The notes below the pieces were generated by a model, which ran no database searches, was not told the DNA's origin, and saw only the letters and a program-made list of their open reading frames with translations. Positions 23,271-35,148 of a stretch of DNA of 64,000 nt are shown piece by piece (within the stretch, counting starts at the first letter, position 1; each line of letters starts with the position of its first letter). The translations under genes were made by a program, and so were the position numbers. The DNA lies in assembly GCA_021234155.1 (NCBI GenBank), contig JAJEKV010000271.1, positions 374,001 to 438,000 on the forward strand, read 5' to 3'. The DNA is from Isoetes taiwanensis. Its lineage: Eukaryota > Streptophyta > Lycopodiopsida > Isoetales > Isoetaceae.

Positions 23271-25943
23271 AAAAATAAACCACAGCGGGTTTTCAAATAT
23301 CTATTTGTCGGATAAATCAATGGACCTTAGTATCATATGTACTATTTCTTTGCCCGGGCATCTTTGTAGGATGTATTAATAGTCCAGGCCAAATAACTAA
23401 TGTCTAAATAAGCCTTCTATTATTCCAGGTTTTCAATATTTACTTTTAGGCCAGATAACGGATATCTAAGTAGACCTGGTTTTATCCCTGATATTGTTAT
23501 GATTTCAAGTCAGCATAAGATAGCTGATTAAAGCTGGTTTAAGAAAGTAGAATGTTTAACATTAATTGAAAGGAGTAGATCCAAATGTTAACATAAAGAT
23601 TGCAGGCCTTAGTATAAAGGTGCTGCATTTGCCTTGTATGATGACATACTGCTACAGATATGGTAAATAAATAACAGGTTGTTTGAACCGGTTTCTCTTA
23701 TCTTTAGTATATGATTGTCCATTATTTGTTTTCATTTTATCTGAGCTTGAACGAATCAAGGGCGAAGAGCCAAGAAATTCCCAATGTACCTTTATTGCTA
23801 ACGTTTACATGATTGGCTGCAGGTACGTGGAATTTCTTTTACTATTGTGCTTTTCTTTTGTGCTGTTATGAGGAGTTCGGACTCAAAAGGATGAATGGAA
23901 GCAAATATATGGACTTTACAAAAATCTCAAGTATGATAAGTAGGCAAATTTGTATATGCCAGGATAAGAAGAAGGATAGGAGGAGTAATAGCGAAACCTC
24001 TGGTATTTAAAAGTCTTTATAACTATATATCAAAAACGAAATTTTGATCTTGCAGATAGCCCACAAGCTCAAACAGAAGTAGAAATGAGCAGATGGTAAA
24101 GAGCATGGCATGGAAAGACATGTTTTAACCTGTCATTTGCTACATATGTTTTTTTAAGTTCAAGACAGATTTCCAACATTTAAATACAGTTCTTCATGGT
24201 TCTAGCATATTTTGCTTTAGTATTCTGCTCTAGTTTGACTTTGTTGGCTGAAAATGAAAAAAGCACCAAGAATCATCTATCTTTGGTTTTCTGAATTTGG
24301 ATATTAAAAAAGTTTAGACTTCTTAGTAAAGATAATGCTGAGCATGCTTATGTTCAAGGGGGTAAAACTCTATTACATATAATATTTAAGCTTAGGTATC
24401 GTTAAAAGCAAAGAACAGAAGTGTAGGCCTGTTCAATTAAATGTAAATATTGACTGCTTAAAGTTAGCCATATATGGTAAAACAGAAAAATAGAGACTGG
24501 ATATATATGAAAAAATAAGCATAGCATGTACTGAATGAGGGTGTATCTGAAGCCTTAAAATCCCAGAAAGCTGGATACGCTACCATAAACAGGGTAAGCA
24601 TGACAATAAGAAAATAAAAAGGGAGTTAAGAATATGAAACTCATGCATGATTATGGCAGGTTGTAAATCCAAAAAAAAGGCCTGTAAAAGGATATGACAT
24701 GTGGAAAAGCATGCAAAAAGTTAAAGTTAAAGTTAAAGATGACCCTTGTCGTCTTTGTTTCCTTTCTTTTAAAAGAAAATATGTGGTTGCATGGTCAAGT
24801 TTAAACCGACTCTTTAAGACTTTTTTTAAAAAACATTGGACTTCAGCCATACGCCTGGTCCTAATAGCAGTTATACATGCATAAAGTAAAAGATCAAACA
24901 TAGGAGAGGACATGCTTAACATGGACCATAAAGGTAAAAAGGAGTTGTAGAATAAGAATGCAAAGATATTTTATCTATGTGAAGTTATAAAACTTGTATA
25001 GACCTGGATATGATGCACTATCTTTGTCCTAAGCTCAAGACAACGTATAGAATGATTAAACTACTTAAGGATTGACTGCGGTAGTTTGATTGGCTAGAAG
25101 GATTGTTGTCCTGACTAGTTAAGTCCGGGTTTTTTTTTTTTTTTCATTTTCCCTATCTGTCCTATGTTGGATCTTGCTATTGTTGCTCAGCTGCAGAACC
25201 TCAAACACATATGTCTTCTAGAGATCTAACATGTTACTGAATTTTATATGGCTTTCTCTATTTGCTTTTGAATTTAATTACCTAGGCTTGCTAGCTATAG
25301 ACGACTGGTTTGCTTCCAGTCGATGACCAACTACAAGAAACAACAACCAAGATCTGTAGCCACTTACCTGTTTTTCACATGGATATTTGTGCACTTTTGT
25401 TTTAAGCCTTATAGACCCGGGAACAGATTAGGTTAAAAGCATTGTCCAAGGCCTTACATGTTACCATACCCGAAAGTACAATTTTCTGCTATTGCTAGAA
25501 CATGCATTTTCATTTTAATGATTTTTCAAGGTCTTATTATTTTGATGATGCGTTTACATTTGATATATGTGGGATGGATTGCTAGATGGATGATGTTGCT
25601 ATACTTGATCTTTGTTAAAGATTTGATAATGACTATATCGGATATTGGTCAAATGGACTTGCTACTTGGTACCACATACTTGAAACCCTAATCCGTAATA
25701 TGTCATATGAAATGTGTGATAATTTTAGTGGTAACACAACCTGAAATCATCGGTCAAATTTTTGAATCATTAGTAAGTCAATCTTGGCCTTTGTTAGTTT
25801 TTTTTTTTTTGTGTTCCATGATATTAGGGTTTCATTGACAATTCACCATTCCAAAGCCTTCATGGTTCCCGTGTAGAGCCTTTGTTGTTGAGTCGATAAC
25901 CTTTAAGTGCAAACCAAATGATATAAAGGCTATATTTCTTCTT

Positions 25944-26383
25944 GGGAAAATTACCAAAATACCATTAAAGTTTGCCAAAATCACCAAAATACCATTAAAC
26001 CCAGTGGTAGTTTGGGAAATTGGCAATAACGTTTTTCCAATGATCTAAATTCAAATGTGCCCTTCAGATAAATTGTAGTAAGGTGAAATCTTTCCAACAA
26101 GCATAAGATCATTCAATTCTAAGACCACAATCTCAAGTTATGAGATTTTTCATTTCTCAAATTCTGAAGAACTCAAGAGCTGATAACTTGAAATTTGCAT
26201 CTTCAATCAAGACAATCTTATGCTTGTTGGAAAGATCTCAGCTTAATCTACAATTTATCTGAAGGGCACATTTGCATACAGATCAATAAGAAAACGTTAT
26301 TGCCAATTTTCCCAAAATACCACTGGGTTTAGTGGCATTTTGGTAATTTTGGCAAACTTTAATGGTATTTTGGTAATTTTCCC
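25944..26383. mobile_element. Foldback MITE, second copy at the same site
   Basis: Same element as 15295-15738, with the same 9-bp flanks TTTCTTCTT (25935-25943 and 26384-26392). The arms match GGGAAAATTACCAAAATACC and its inverse. The insertion site is identical inside the homologous LINE, so the MITE jumped once and was copied with its host. Confidence 0.75.
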
Positions 26384-26899
26384 TTTCTTCTTTCTCAGTC
26401 CTATAGTGGGTAATTCTTAGCTCCTCATTCACAAATCTTGCTTATCGGGATCACAATGCTCATTGTCTCTGCCTCTTTTCCAGCTTTCTTGTCCATGTAT
26501 TTTATAATAATTCTAGAAATCAGATTTACCTTCATTCCGTAGAATAGAAGGTAAATGAAGTTTTAGAACTATAGAGTTAGTTAGGTAGCTAGTTTGTCCT
26601 ACTATTTAGTTCCTTATTTAGTTTCTTCCACGTCCCCGTTCGTTCTCATCAGCTCCTCATTGTGCATCCTCCTTGCCCTTGCATGTGTACGACCCCACAT
26701 CCCTCTCCCCAAAAGCCCTTTACTTTTCATTCTATACATTGTTTTTGGTGCATAGTTGAGGTCCTTGTGCCTAGATGGAGGCCCTAATGCCTGGTTGGAG
26801 GCCCTCCTGCCTGGATTAGGTCCTAGTGCCTATATGGAGCCCCCCATGCCTAGATAAGCCTATAGCGGCTTTTGTGTTTTCCTTGTTGTTTATAGGGAA

Positions 26900-29370
26900 A
26901 GCAAGTTTTGCAAGACCTACAGTTATTTGGCATCGTGTTTATATGGACTATGTGTGGTGGACTATGTGCTGGTGCCTGAGCATGATATGCATGTCGTCAA
27001 GCACTTTCAGGTGGGAACAGCTAATAGGGATGAAGAGATCGACTCAGACCACTTACCACTTTACTTGAAGTTGGCTTGGCAGGTTGTGCAAACCCCCGGT
27101 GCAACAACTCCTCACATGCCTCAGCTGCGATTAGATTATGAACATGCAGGGGCTTATGCCCAGATGCTTATAGATGACCTGGCAGAAATTTTGCAATATC
27201 CTACACTAGAGCAACAGACAGGCCGACTGACTGAGGTGCTTAGGACTGCGGCAGAGAGGTGCTTTGGGATAAGCCGCCCGCGTCGGACCTTTAGGAACAC
27301 AACCTTCCCACGTAATCAATGGTTTGATGCAGAGTGCAAGGAACACAAACGGCGGGCTCCGCCAAGTCGCACGGCGCTTTACGCCCACATGCGGTCGGGG
27401 CAGTCACAGCATCTTCCTTAAAGCTAAGAAAGCCGGTACATTGCGGCGTCACCCCGGAATACGCGGGCGAAAGGTTCTTAGAAAGCCGCGTCAGCCCAGC
27501 CAAGGGAATATCACCCCGGCGGTGGAGGCAATATTTTGCAACAGCTATATGATCCTCGGAGGTGCACATGCGGCATTACCCTTGCAAAGAAGGCCCGATC
27601 TTTGGAAATCACAGATTCGGATGTGGAACAAGGCTTACAGCCTTGCCAATGGGAAAGCGGACACGGATGGTATGCGCGTAATTGCTTAAGCGGGCGCGGG
27701 GCCGTCCATAATACCCGGTGTTGTTGACCCGCCTTTGTTCAACAAGGCATTACGGGAAGGCTTCAGCCGCGGTGGACCAATAATGAGTTGTTCCCCATCT
27801 ATAAGGCGGTGACCTTGCTTGCCCAATTACCAGAACAATCATGGTCGGTTCGGCGTTTGCAAACCGCTTGTCGGGATTCTCGGCGACAATTGACTGGCCG
27901 GGAGGAGGCGGAGAGAGGCGGGCCCTCACCGAGGCAGATTGAGACTCGCACTCAACCATTGACCACATCCTCACGTTCGCGAACTCGATTGAAAGACAAG
28001 GAAACCGTCGGGATCTATATTGTTGCTTTGGATTTTTGTGAAGGCATTTGACATCGTGCCTCGGGAAAAACTATGGGCAAGATCGCAACAGCCGGGGGTT
28101 CTCAGAGATTTGCGGAATGCGATTAATGCAGGCTATATGAAAGATGCTTGGGTGGGTTTGCAGACAAGCCAACCATTTGATAGTAGTATCGGGGTTCGGT
28201 CGGGGGATGCCCTCTCCCCAACATTGTTTGGGCTTTACATGGATCAATTGGAGGCGGCTTTGGCGATAATGGGGCGATGGAGCTCACCTTCTCTATCGGA
28301 TCATCAGACGGTTAATATATGATGATGATGTGGACCTCTCTAACTTACACACCAGCGGACATGCAACAACATCTCGATGCCCGGACACATTACGCGCGGA
28401 CCGATATCTTGGCGTCAACTTTGGCCAAGACTAAGGTGGTTTTCATATCATCTTCGCGTCATCAGGGTCCCCTCCTTGATTCGAGGCGAGAATGTGGGCG
28501 TTGCATCCACATACAAATATTTGGGAGTGGAGTTTCCTTCTACTATGCCTTTGGGACACATCCATATGGCTACGACAGTGGCGGCAGTGGAAGGCACTAT
28601 ATGCAATGCAAAACAATAGTCATAGGCGGAGTTATATGATTGGGCCCATCAGTCACACACCTGTTCAAGGTCTTAGTGGAACTGTCCTTTTATCTGGGGG
28701 TGGAAGTATGGGGCCCGGTAGTATCACTTGCTACTTGGAATGACTTGGGCGAGGTCGAGGAAAGCCTTCTTAGAAATACGAGCACTAGGGGTGAAGTCCA
28801 CGGTCCCATATCAAATTCTGCGGGGAGACATGATTCTTGCCTCTTGAGGAGGGCAGCCCTTGATCGCCACATTATCTATTTTCGGAAGGTGGTCAATATG
28901 GACAATGCTCGTCTCCCTAAACTAGCTTATATCATGGCAATGGGGCCTTGGCGCCCTCAAGGCTTCTTTTGGAGGAAAAAGAGAGCTCAATGGTTGGCTA
29001 GATGGAATGTGCGAGAGCACGAGGTGCATACATGTGCAAGCGAGGCCGGATCGCCATAGCTTGAGGCAATATCTTGGTGGCGTGCTTCCTCGGCAAGCTT
29101 TGGGATGCCAATGCCCTTGAACATGTCAAGGCGACACACTACCGGCGCCACATAAATCCCACATTGGAGCGAAGGCCCGAAAATGCTACTGCGTAACCCA
29201 CTTGCCCATGAAAAGCGCGGACTCATTGCCTCCATTCGCCCGCAGAGGCACATCGTCTCGAATTGAGGCAGGCGGATGGATTGGTGAGCCACGCCGGGAT
29301 TGGGCTACATCAATGCCGCCAAATGGGAGTCATTGAGGATGAATCTCATACCCTTCAAAGTTGCCTTGAC
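26900..29370 (+). pseudogene. LINE ORF2 (endonuclease end, RT, CCHC), frame-broken
   Basis: 26927-27421 reads VVDYVLVPEHDMHVVKHF then DSDHLPLYLKL, the C-terminal signature of an APE-type endonuclease, followed by the linker with PRNQWFDAECKEHKRR. The RT is spread over frames near 28020-28360: FVKAFDIVPREKLW (motif A), VRSGDALSPTLFGLYMDQLE (motif B) and YDDDVDL (motif C, normally YADD). 28860-28960 carries DRHIIYFRKVVNM. Near 29300-29370 the zinc-knuckle-like end CRQMGVIEDESHTLQSCL appears. Frames shift many times, so no functional product is expected from this sequence. The order EN-RT-CCHC is that of L1/I-type LINEs. Confidence 0.6.
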
Positions 29371-29712
29371 ATATGATCAAATTGGACGCTATCTTTGAGT
29401 TGGTGGGGGCCGGCCAACCGTTACATGTGACATTGAGCCACGACATCGGATGCGGTCTTTGGGATCATACCTTCGAGGAGGTTATGGACATGCGAGATCA
29501 GCTATGTCCTCGGACACACACTTGACATGTATATATACATTGATGTATACTTATACGGTTTGCCGACATTCTTATTGCGCCCGCGGTTTTCCCTCGAAAA
29601 CCCTTGGTGAGGGGTTTTAACCGGCGAGCGGTAATAAGTTTCTTTAGCGCTCCATATAGGTCCCATAGGCGATTGGCCTCGGTGGGCGATAAAAATCATT
29701 CTCATTCTCATT

Positions 29713-31467
29713 TATATGGAGAAAACTAAGAGGCCATTCTTCACGATTTGATGTATGATTTGGCAATGCATTGGTCATTATGGTGGTAAGCTAGGTGACA
29801 TTACACATGATTACGAGATGACTTGACATTTTTGCTTGGCATGTGCTTTCATATTTTAATGATTACAAGATGAAGATCATATGGAGAAGGTTGTGCAAGC
29901 ATGGACATTCTTTTATTTCTGGTTTTATTATGTATGTGTTGTTAACCCAACAAGACTGATCAGCTTGAGGGTGTACTTTGTTATGAATTTTGGCCCTAGC
30001 TAGGTTATTGATGCTATTAGTGTTAGAGTTTTTCATTGAAAACTTGAAAGGGCGAGGATTTTTAATTCCGATAATAATGGTCTCACTAACTGGCTAGGGA
30101 AGCATGTACTTGGTTCTAAAATTAATTACCTGTGTGTCCTTTTAATATTACCATTTTTAGTTAATTTGAATGATTGGCATGCAGGTAACCAAACTTCTCT
30201 TTGTTTGAAGTCAATGGTTCATAATGCAACATTCATCTATGCTACCAAAATATGTTATTATTCAACACACAAATGTAAGCATTTATAAGACTTTTGCTCT
30301 GGTACAATTGGATCCTTCTTGCTACTAAGTTAAGTCAGCAAGGTACTTTTCTAATCAATTGATACAAGGATAGTGATTCTTAATGAATTGATTTTTTTCC
30401 AATTTTATTTTATAATCTCTACCCAACAATTGATGGCTACCGTACAAATTTATGACTGATATAATGTATTGCAATTTTGCAAATATAATTTGCACAAGTA
30501 TGTCTTTTAGTCAATTGATTGATATTTGTTACAAAAATGTGAAAACAAATTGACCAAATCAAGGCTTAGGTTTACAAGAATACATGTTGTTCTCTTAAGA
30601 CGACCAATTGATTCGATCTCCATGGCCTAGAATTTTAAGATTAAGGTTTTGTTTAGACATAAAGAAGATTTAAAGTTTTTTTTACTTAACTCAGAGTTCT
30701 AGTTTAACTAGAGACCTTGATTGTGGTTATATTATAGGTGTAATATCTCTTTCCTTTTCTCTAATACTTTCCTCTTTAGAGTTTTTAAGATTTTAAAGAT
30801 TTTTAACGTATAAAAAACGTACTCACAGATCTTTTCAATTTAAAAAAAAAACCTCAAAAAATCTTAAGAAACGTACGAAACCCGTACGGATTTTGACATA
30901 GAGACAACCTTGGCAGAGGCTATCTCAAGTTGTTACATGCGAGTCTCGATCTCAGAAAGATGTTGCTTCTCTGTAGCCAGTTGCTTGTTGAGCAACTTGG
31001 GCATCGAGGATTATATCTCTTCTGCCAGGCCAATATTGCTCTTAATCATGGATCTGCTTCCAGCTCTTTAGATCCCACTTTGGCACCAGGGCCCCAAGCT
31101 TATTTGCTTGCTTCATTGTCGGGAACAAGCTTGTAGCTATTGCATCAATTCGCATGGGGTCCCACATTTCTGGATTGAGAGCAATTGGTAGATGGGGCGG
31201 CCGCAATTGCCGCGAAGCGAGACTATGTACTGTTACCCGATTCTGGTTATTGAAGATGAAAGCCATACTCTTCCTCGAGTTGCCACCTTTTGAGATAGTC
31301 CGGAATCGTTTTTCGACCTTAGCATTCCATTCCACGCTTCCACAACTTCTCGTACGCACCATCATGCATGACTTGGCATTATACATGCAGGGGTTCTAGA
31401 TAAGCGTGCGCAATTCTTGAGCCCTCGGTAGTCATTATCTAAGCTTGTCTAGTATCATCATTACTGC
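29713..31467. other. AT-rich intergenic DNA, no clear gene
   Basis: Unique AT-rich sequence follows the LINE tail. Open frames on both strands at 31042-31399 are longer than chance would often give in such DNA, but they match no family I know. The tract next to 31468 feeds directly into a LINE 3' block, so part of it may be an old LINE-mobilised or SINE-like segment. Confidence 0.3.
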
Positions 31468-31608
31468 AAAGGTTTTTCCCTTGAAAACCTTTCGAGGCAG
31501 GGGTTTTTTAATCCTAGTAGTAATGATTGTACTAGCCCATTGTATGGGTCCCATGACCTATTGGTCTCAAAGTGGGCGTTAAAAACTATTCTATTCTATT
31601 CTATTTAA
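31468..31608 (+). mobile_element. LINE 3' tail fragment (copy 4) with (ATTCT)n
   Basis: Contains GAAAACCTTTCGAGGCAGGG and a T run (stem), then GGGTCCCATGACCTATTGGT, GTGGGCGTTAAAAA and a (CTATT)n tail. The order matches the 29.7-kb LINE end. It is a 5'-truncated copy. Confidence 0.6.
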
Positions 31609-31859
31609 AGATCTCATAGGGTGTGTACATGTGGCTTCTTTGCTAGATTCGAGTCACAGGCCATATGCTTAGCGACCCTAGGGTATACATATTCATAGCA
31701 TATATTTAAGAGAACGTCACATCTCTTAATGCTAACAAACACATCTAGACATTTGAAAGGGAACTCATCCAACTATATGTTCTCAAGATGGCATTTTGTA
31801 ATGGATTAGAGCAATTGCCACACTCTTAAGGCATTGATAAACAGGGAAGTGGTACTAGT

Positions 31860-32095
31860 ATTGTTGATTATGTCATTTTCCAAGTGCGCGATGCATATCA
31901 CTTCAGACTTTCAAAGTGGAACAACATAGAGAATTACCTTTTGACATCACATTCTTTGATCAACCTTGCATCAAGAAGGTTGGAATGTGTTTGAAGCAGA
32001 AAGGCCATATGGCCTACACTACCATTAAACATAATGAATTCTATTTAAAAAGTATACAAAATATCCATTTGCCGACATTTCACTTAGTGCAATAA
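31860..32095 (+). pseudogene. Diverged relative of the Penelope-like ORF1
   Basis: A frame here reads LPFDITFFDQPCIKKVGMCL, continuing KQKGHMAYTTIKHNEFYLKS. It aligns without gaps to KIDHRFFDKTCNIDDCIYV and RQKGHMAYSTIPRDAFYLKR of ORF1 exon 2 (near 18700). The match covers about 45 residues, with the core QKGHMAY-TI--FYLK identical. The flanks contain stops. This shows that the ORF1 family has at least one older, divergent member in this genome and marks the QKGHMAY block as its most conserved part. Confidence 0.6.
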
Positions 32096-32189
32096 AAATA
32101 GAGCCAAAAACTCATGCAGAAGTTGAATAATCTAGCTGGATTAGAGACTGTGGTACCTTTTGAACGATATAGAATTGTACTCTAATAAT

Positions 32190-33510
32190 GCACGAATTTA
32201 TTAGTTTGAGAAAAAACGACTATTTTTTTAGAATGTTCAACAACTTACCTCAAATTCACCTGAGCTATAAAGTTACCTTTTAATGGCATTGAAGGTATTG
32301 CTCCACTTTAATTTGAACCCTTTTCAAGGTTCTCCATCAGGTGTCGCTTGGGAAGGCAGGCAAGCCTGCCAAGGGGGAGTCTCGGATGAGCAGATATCTT
32401 GACTCTCGATGCTTTGGCATGTCAGATTAATCAAACTTTTCAACACTATGGCTAAAGAGAAAAGTAAGATACGATTATAACGACTAGGTCTACTGCTGCA
32501 GGCATTATTGAAGGGATTGTAGAAAATAATCAATTTGGTGAATGCAATTATGAAGAAGAAGATTTTGATTATAGGCTACTTGATGGCGAATCCTCGGATG
32601 CAATGGATACTCATGATGCTAGTACAACAGAGTCTTCTGCTGAGGAAGATGAATGAATCTAGTTACTTCAATATTTCAGCTTCTTCTATCTAATTTATTT
32701 AATCTAGTTGGGTTGGGTCACTACTTATGCACTGCTATAAAAAAACATCAAGTCGTGTTGTAGAACAATTAGAGATTATTAGTGAGTTCAAGTAATGCTG
32801 AACATACTCTATTTAAGGTTAGCTTATTATAAGTTCAAAGTTTAACTGTTTTTGACATGAACTCTCAAGAAAATTCTGAACAACATTTTTATGCAAGTTA
32901 AATAATATAAGGATTCTGACAGGAATTTCATAAGTGTACCCTAAAAAAACACGAATTCATTATTTGAGAAAGAACAATTATTTTTTGAGAATGTTAAGAA
33001 ACTTACCTCAAATTCACCTAAGCTATAAAGTTACCTTTTAATGGCATTGAAGGTACTACTCCACTTTAATTTGAATGTACTCGCACACTATGGGCGAGAT
33101 AATTTAAATACCCTTTTCAAAGTTCTCCATCAGATGTTGCTTAGGGAAGGCAGGCGAGGCTACTGAGCGCGAGTTTCGGATGAGCAGAGGTCTTACTCTC
33201 GATGCTTTGGCACGTCAGATTAATCAAGCTTTTAATCACTATGGCTAAAGAGAAAAGTAAGTTATGGGATACGACTATAACGAATAGGCTGTTGCAAACA
33301 TTATTGAAGAGGATGTGGAAAATAATCAGTTTGGTGAAAGCTTTTTCTGCTGAGGAAGATGAATGAATCTAGTTACTTTAATTTTCAGCTTTTTCTCTCT
33401 AATTTATTAGATCTATGTTGGGTTGGATCACTATTTATGGGTTGCTATAAAAAAACAAAGTCTGCTGATATGATGTGGTAGAACAATTAGAGATTAATGA
33501 CAATTTGAGC
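32190..33510 (+). repeat. Direct duplication of a roughly 570-bp unit
   Basis: 32190-32790 and 32940-33510 are collinear and clearly homologous, with indels: AGCTATAAAGTTACCTTTTA at about 32268 and 33023, GAGGAAGATGAATGAATCTA at 32643 and 33352. A broken frame in both units has an acidic end (SSAEEDE and a stop). It might be the tail of the decayed ORF1-like protein just upstream, but that is not demonstrated. Confidence 0.6.
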
Positions 33511-33529
33511 GGATGTTTTGAGCGCTCTA

Positions 33530-34205
33530 TAGCTGTCGCGGAAGTAGGCTCTTTCATAGGGGCCTTCGGAATCTGGAAGAGGCTACGATAACAAAAAGTA
33601 GCAAAGCGAAAGGTTCATCCCTAGGGAAGATAAAATTGAATCCCATATGCTATCCTATTGGCAGAAACGGGTTTAATTCCACTAGAAGCGGAAGCTCTCT
33701 TCCAGACTATAAATTTGGTAACTGGGTGTGGCAGCAGACTGATGAGAGGCTTTCAAGACAGGAATTGCTGCATTCTGTTGATTCAGGATGGTATAAGGAT
33801 GTACTTAATTGGGCGGGACGCTGGGGAATAGACATAGTGAGTTGGCCTGACACGGAAGCTGGATATTTGCTACAACAAAAAGCATTGGAACGATTATGTC
33901 TGAAAAAAAGGTACCAGAATGACCTTTTATTCTACTCAAATAAATCCGTTGCTCACTTATATAGATCAGCAGTATATAAGAGCACACATCCCTTTGTTCT
34001 TGAGGAAAATAATAGCATGCTATAGAACATGTTCACATCACTTAAATGTCGAGACAGGGAGATGGGCTTCTGTTGCATGAGATGAAAGAATATGCAGTTT
34101 ATGTGACTGGCATGAGGTTGAGGATGAGCAACACGTCCTATTGAAATGTCCAGCTTACATAGACATTAGAGCAAAACTATGCTTGCAAGAGGAAGATGAT
34201 AAGTA
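33530..34205 (+). pseudogene. LINE ORF2 C-terminal remnant
   Basis: Near 33648 a frame reads AILLAETGLIPLEAEALFQT, and 34040-34200 reads NVETGRWASVA, stop, DERICSLCDWHEVEDEQHVLL and KCPAYIDIRAKL. The C..C...H....C pattern with DEQHVLLKCP is the zinc-knuckle end of plant LINE ORF2 proteins. A different open frame (33636-34025) overlaps it and is probably fortuitous. It is a different subfamily from the 25-29 kb LINE, whose end reads EDESHTLQSC. Confidence 0.55.
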
Positions 34206-35148
34206 ACTTTGAAGCAACCAATGCTCACGCAACAACATCAAGTTGTTCTTCATAATTCATTACGAGGGGAATTACGTCCCCCTAAGTATACTCAAGAACT
34301 ATCAATGCTCCAATTTTGTGAATATGCAAGGCTCAAGCTACAAAACTTCATTTACGTGAACATGCAAGGCTCAAGCTACAAATAGGAAATTTGATGCTAA
34401 TCACTCATATTTTGTCCTCCACTTGAAAATGGCTATCGAAAAGAAACAGTTGCTATGATATCTACACATATATAATTCATTTTCCTTAGATTCGATTCTT
34501 TTATGCCTTTGATACTTTAGTGACACGTACCCAATCTTTTTCCTGGGTACAACCGCTGGTAATGTTTTTCGACGGATTTGTGGAAGCCCTGCATTTGGAA
34601 AGGGCCATTGGGCCTGGAGCAGCCCCAAAACTGGCAGCCCCAAATCCGACTTGAAGCAGGTGGTTCTTTCTTCATCCCTTTTCTTTTAATTTTATGTGTC
34701 CCTTTGCAAGTCGCGAGAACAAGAAGCCGATCTAAGGGGTTTGCATGAAAATCCACTATCAAGGCCTCGTTTGGGAGATTTGGAGCATTTTACTAGGACA
34801 GATCAAAAGGAAAATGATGTGAAGCAGAAGGAAAAAATGAGGTAGCTCAAATAGGTTTGCTTGGAGACTAACACAACATGGCTGCAGGTGCAAAGATGAA
34901 GATGTTATAATCAGAGATTGGGATTTGAACCCAGATGAAACCAAATCTCAGTCTCCTGTTTCAGCTTGCTCTAGACAAGTGGAAGCCTCCGTCTTAATTT
35001 GGAATACATTCTAAATCCCTCCTGCGGTATTACAGGTCAGTTTGATCAACCTGTTGATTATTCATTGAGATTTCACTCCATGGCCTGGCAACATTTGCAA
35101 TCCGCTTGCCATAGCCGGACCCTTTATTCTTTGTGCTGAAGTGGTCTG
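34206..35148. other. Intergenic, no gene seen
   Basis: No convincing coding frame. Near 34917-34935 the plus strand has GGGATTTGAACCCAGAT, the complement of a tRNA-like B box (GGGTTCAAATCCC), which could belong to a minus-strand SINE relic; no matching A box or cloverleaf was established. Confidence 0.3.

Larger units (their letters stand above)
21985..25142 (+). mobile_element. Penelope-like retroelement, copy B (5' part only)
   Basis: Collinear with 11495-14490: T tract, leader, ORF1 exon 1 (22436-22756), donor CAG|GTAACG and the first part of the intron. It differs from copy A by lacking the short LINE tail of copy A and by carrying an extra SINE-like insert at about 23004-23270. It is cut by the LINE at about 25143. 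No ORF1 exon 2 or RT follows the LINE, so this copy is incomplete. Confidence 0.65.
25143..29712 (+). mobile_element. LINE (non-LTR retrotransposon), near full length, decayed
   Basis: Inserted after the T tract of the copy B intron. It includes the foldback MITE, an APE-type endonuclease end, an RT, a C-terminal CCHC-like region and the family 3' block: an AAAACCC/GGGTTTT-like stem near 29597-29617, then TAGGTCCCATAGGCGATTGG and a (CATTCT)n-like tail at about 29690-29712. Coding frames change repeatedly. The first 800 bases cannot be assigned with confidence and may include older insertions. Confidence 0.6.

Noticed and set aside
31042-31386. 114-aa minus-strand ORF as a gene
   Set aside because: No family features, no splice sites that extend it, and a competing open frame on the other strand; left as unassigned.
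33636-34025. 129-aa plus-strand ORF as a gene
   Set aside because: A different frame over the same bases carries LINE C-terminal sequence, so this frame is probably fortuitous.
34917-34935. Minus-strand tRNA gene
   Set aside because: Only a T-loop/B-box-like stretch is present. No acceptor stem, D-loop or anticodon arm could be built around it.
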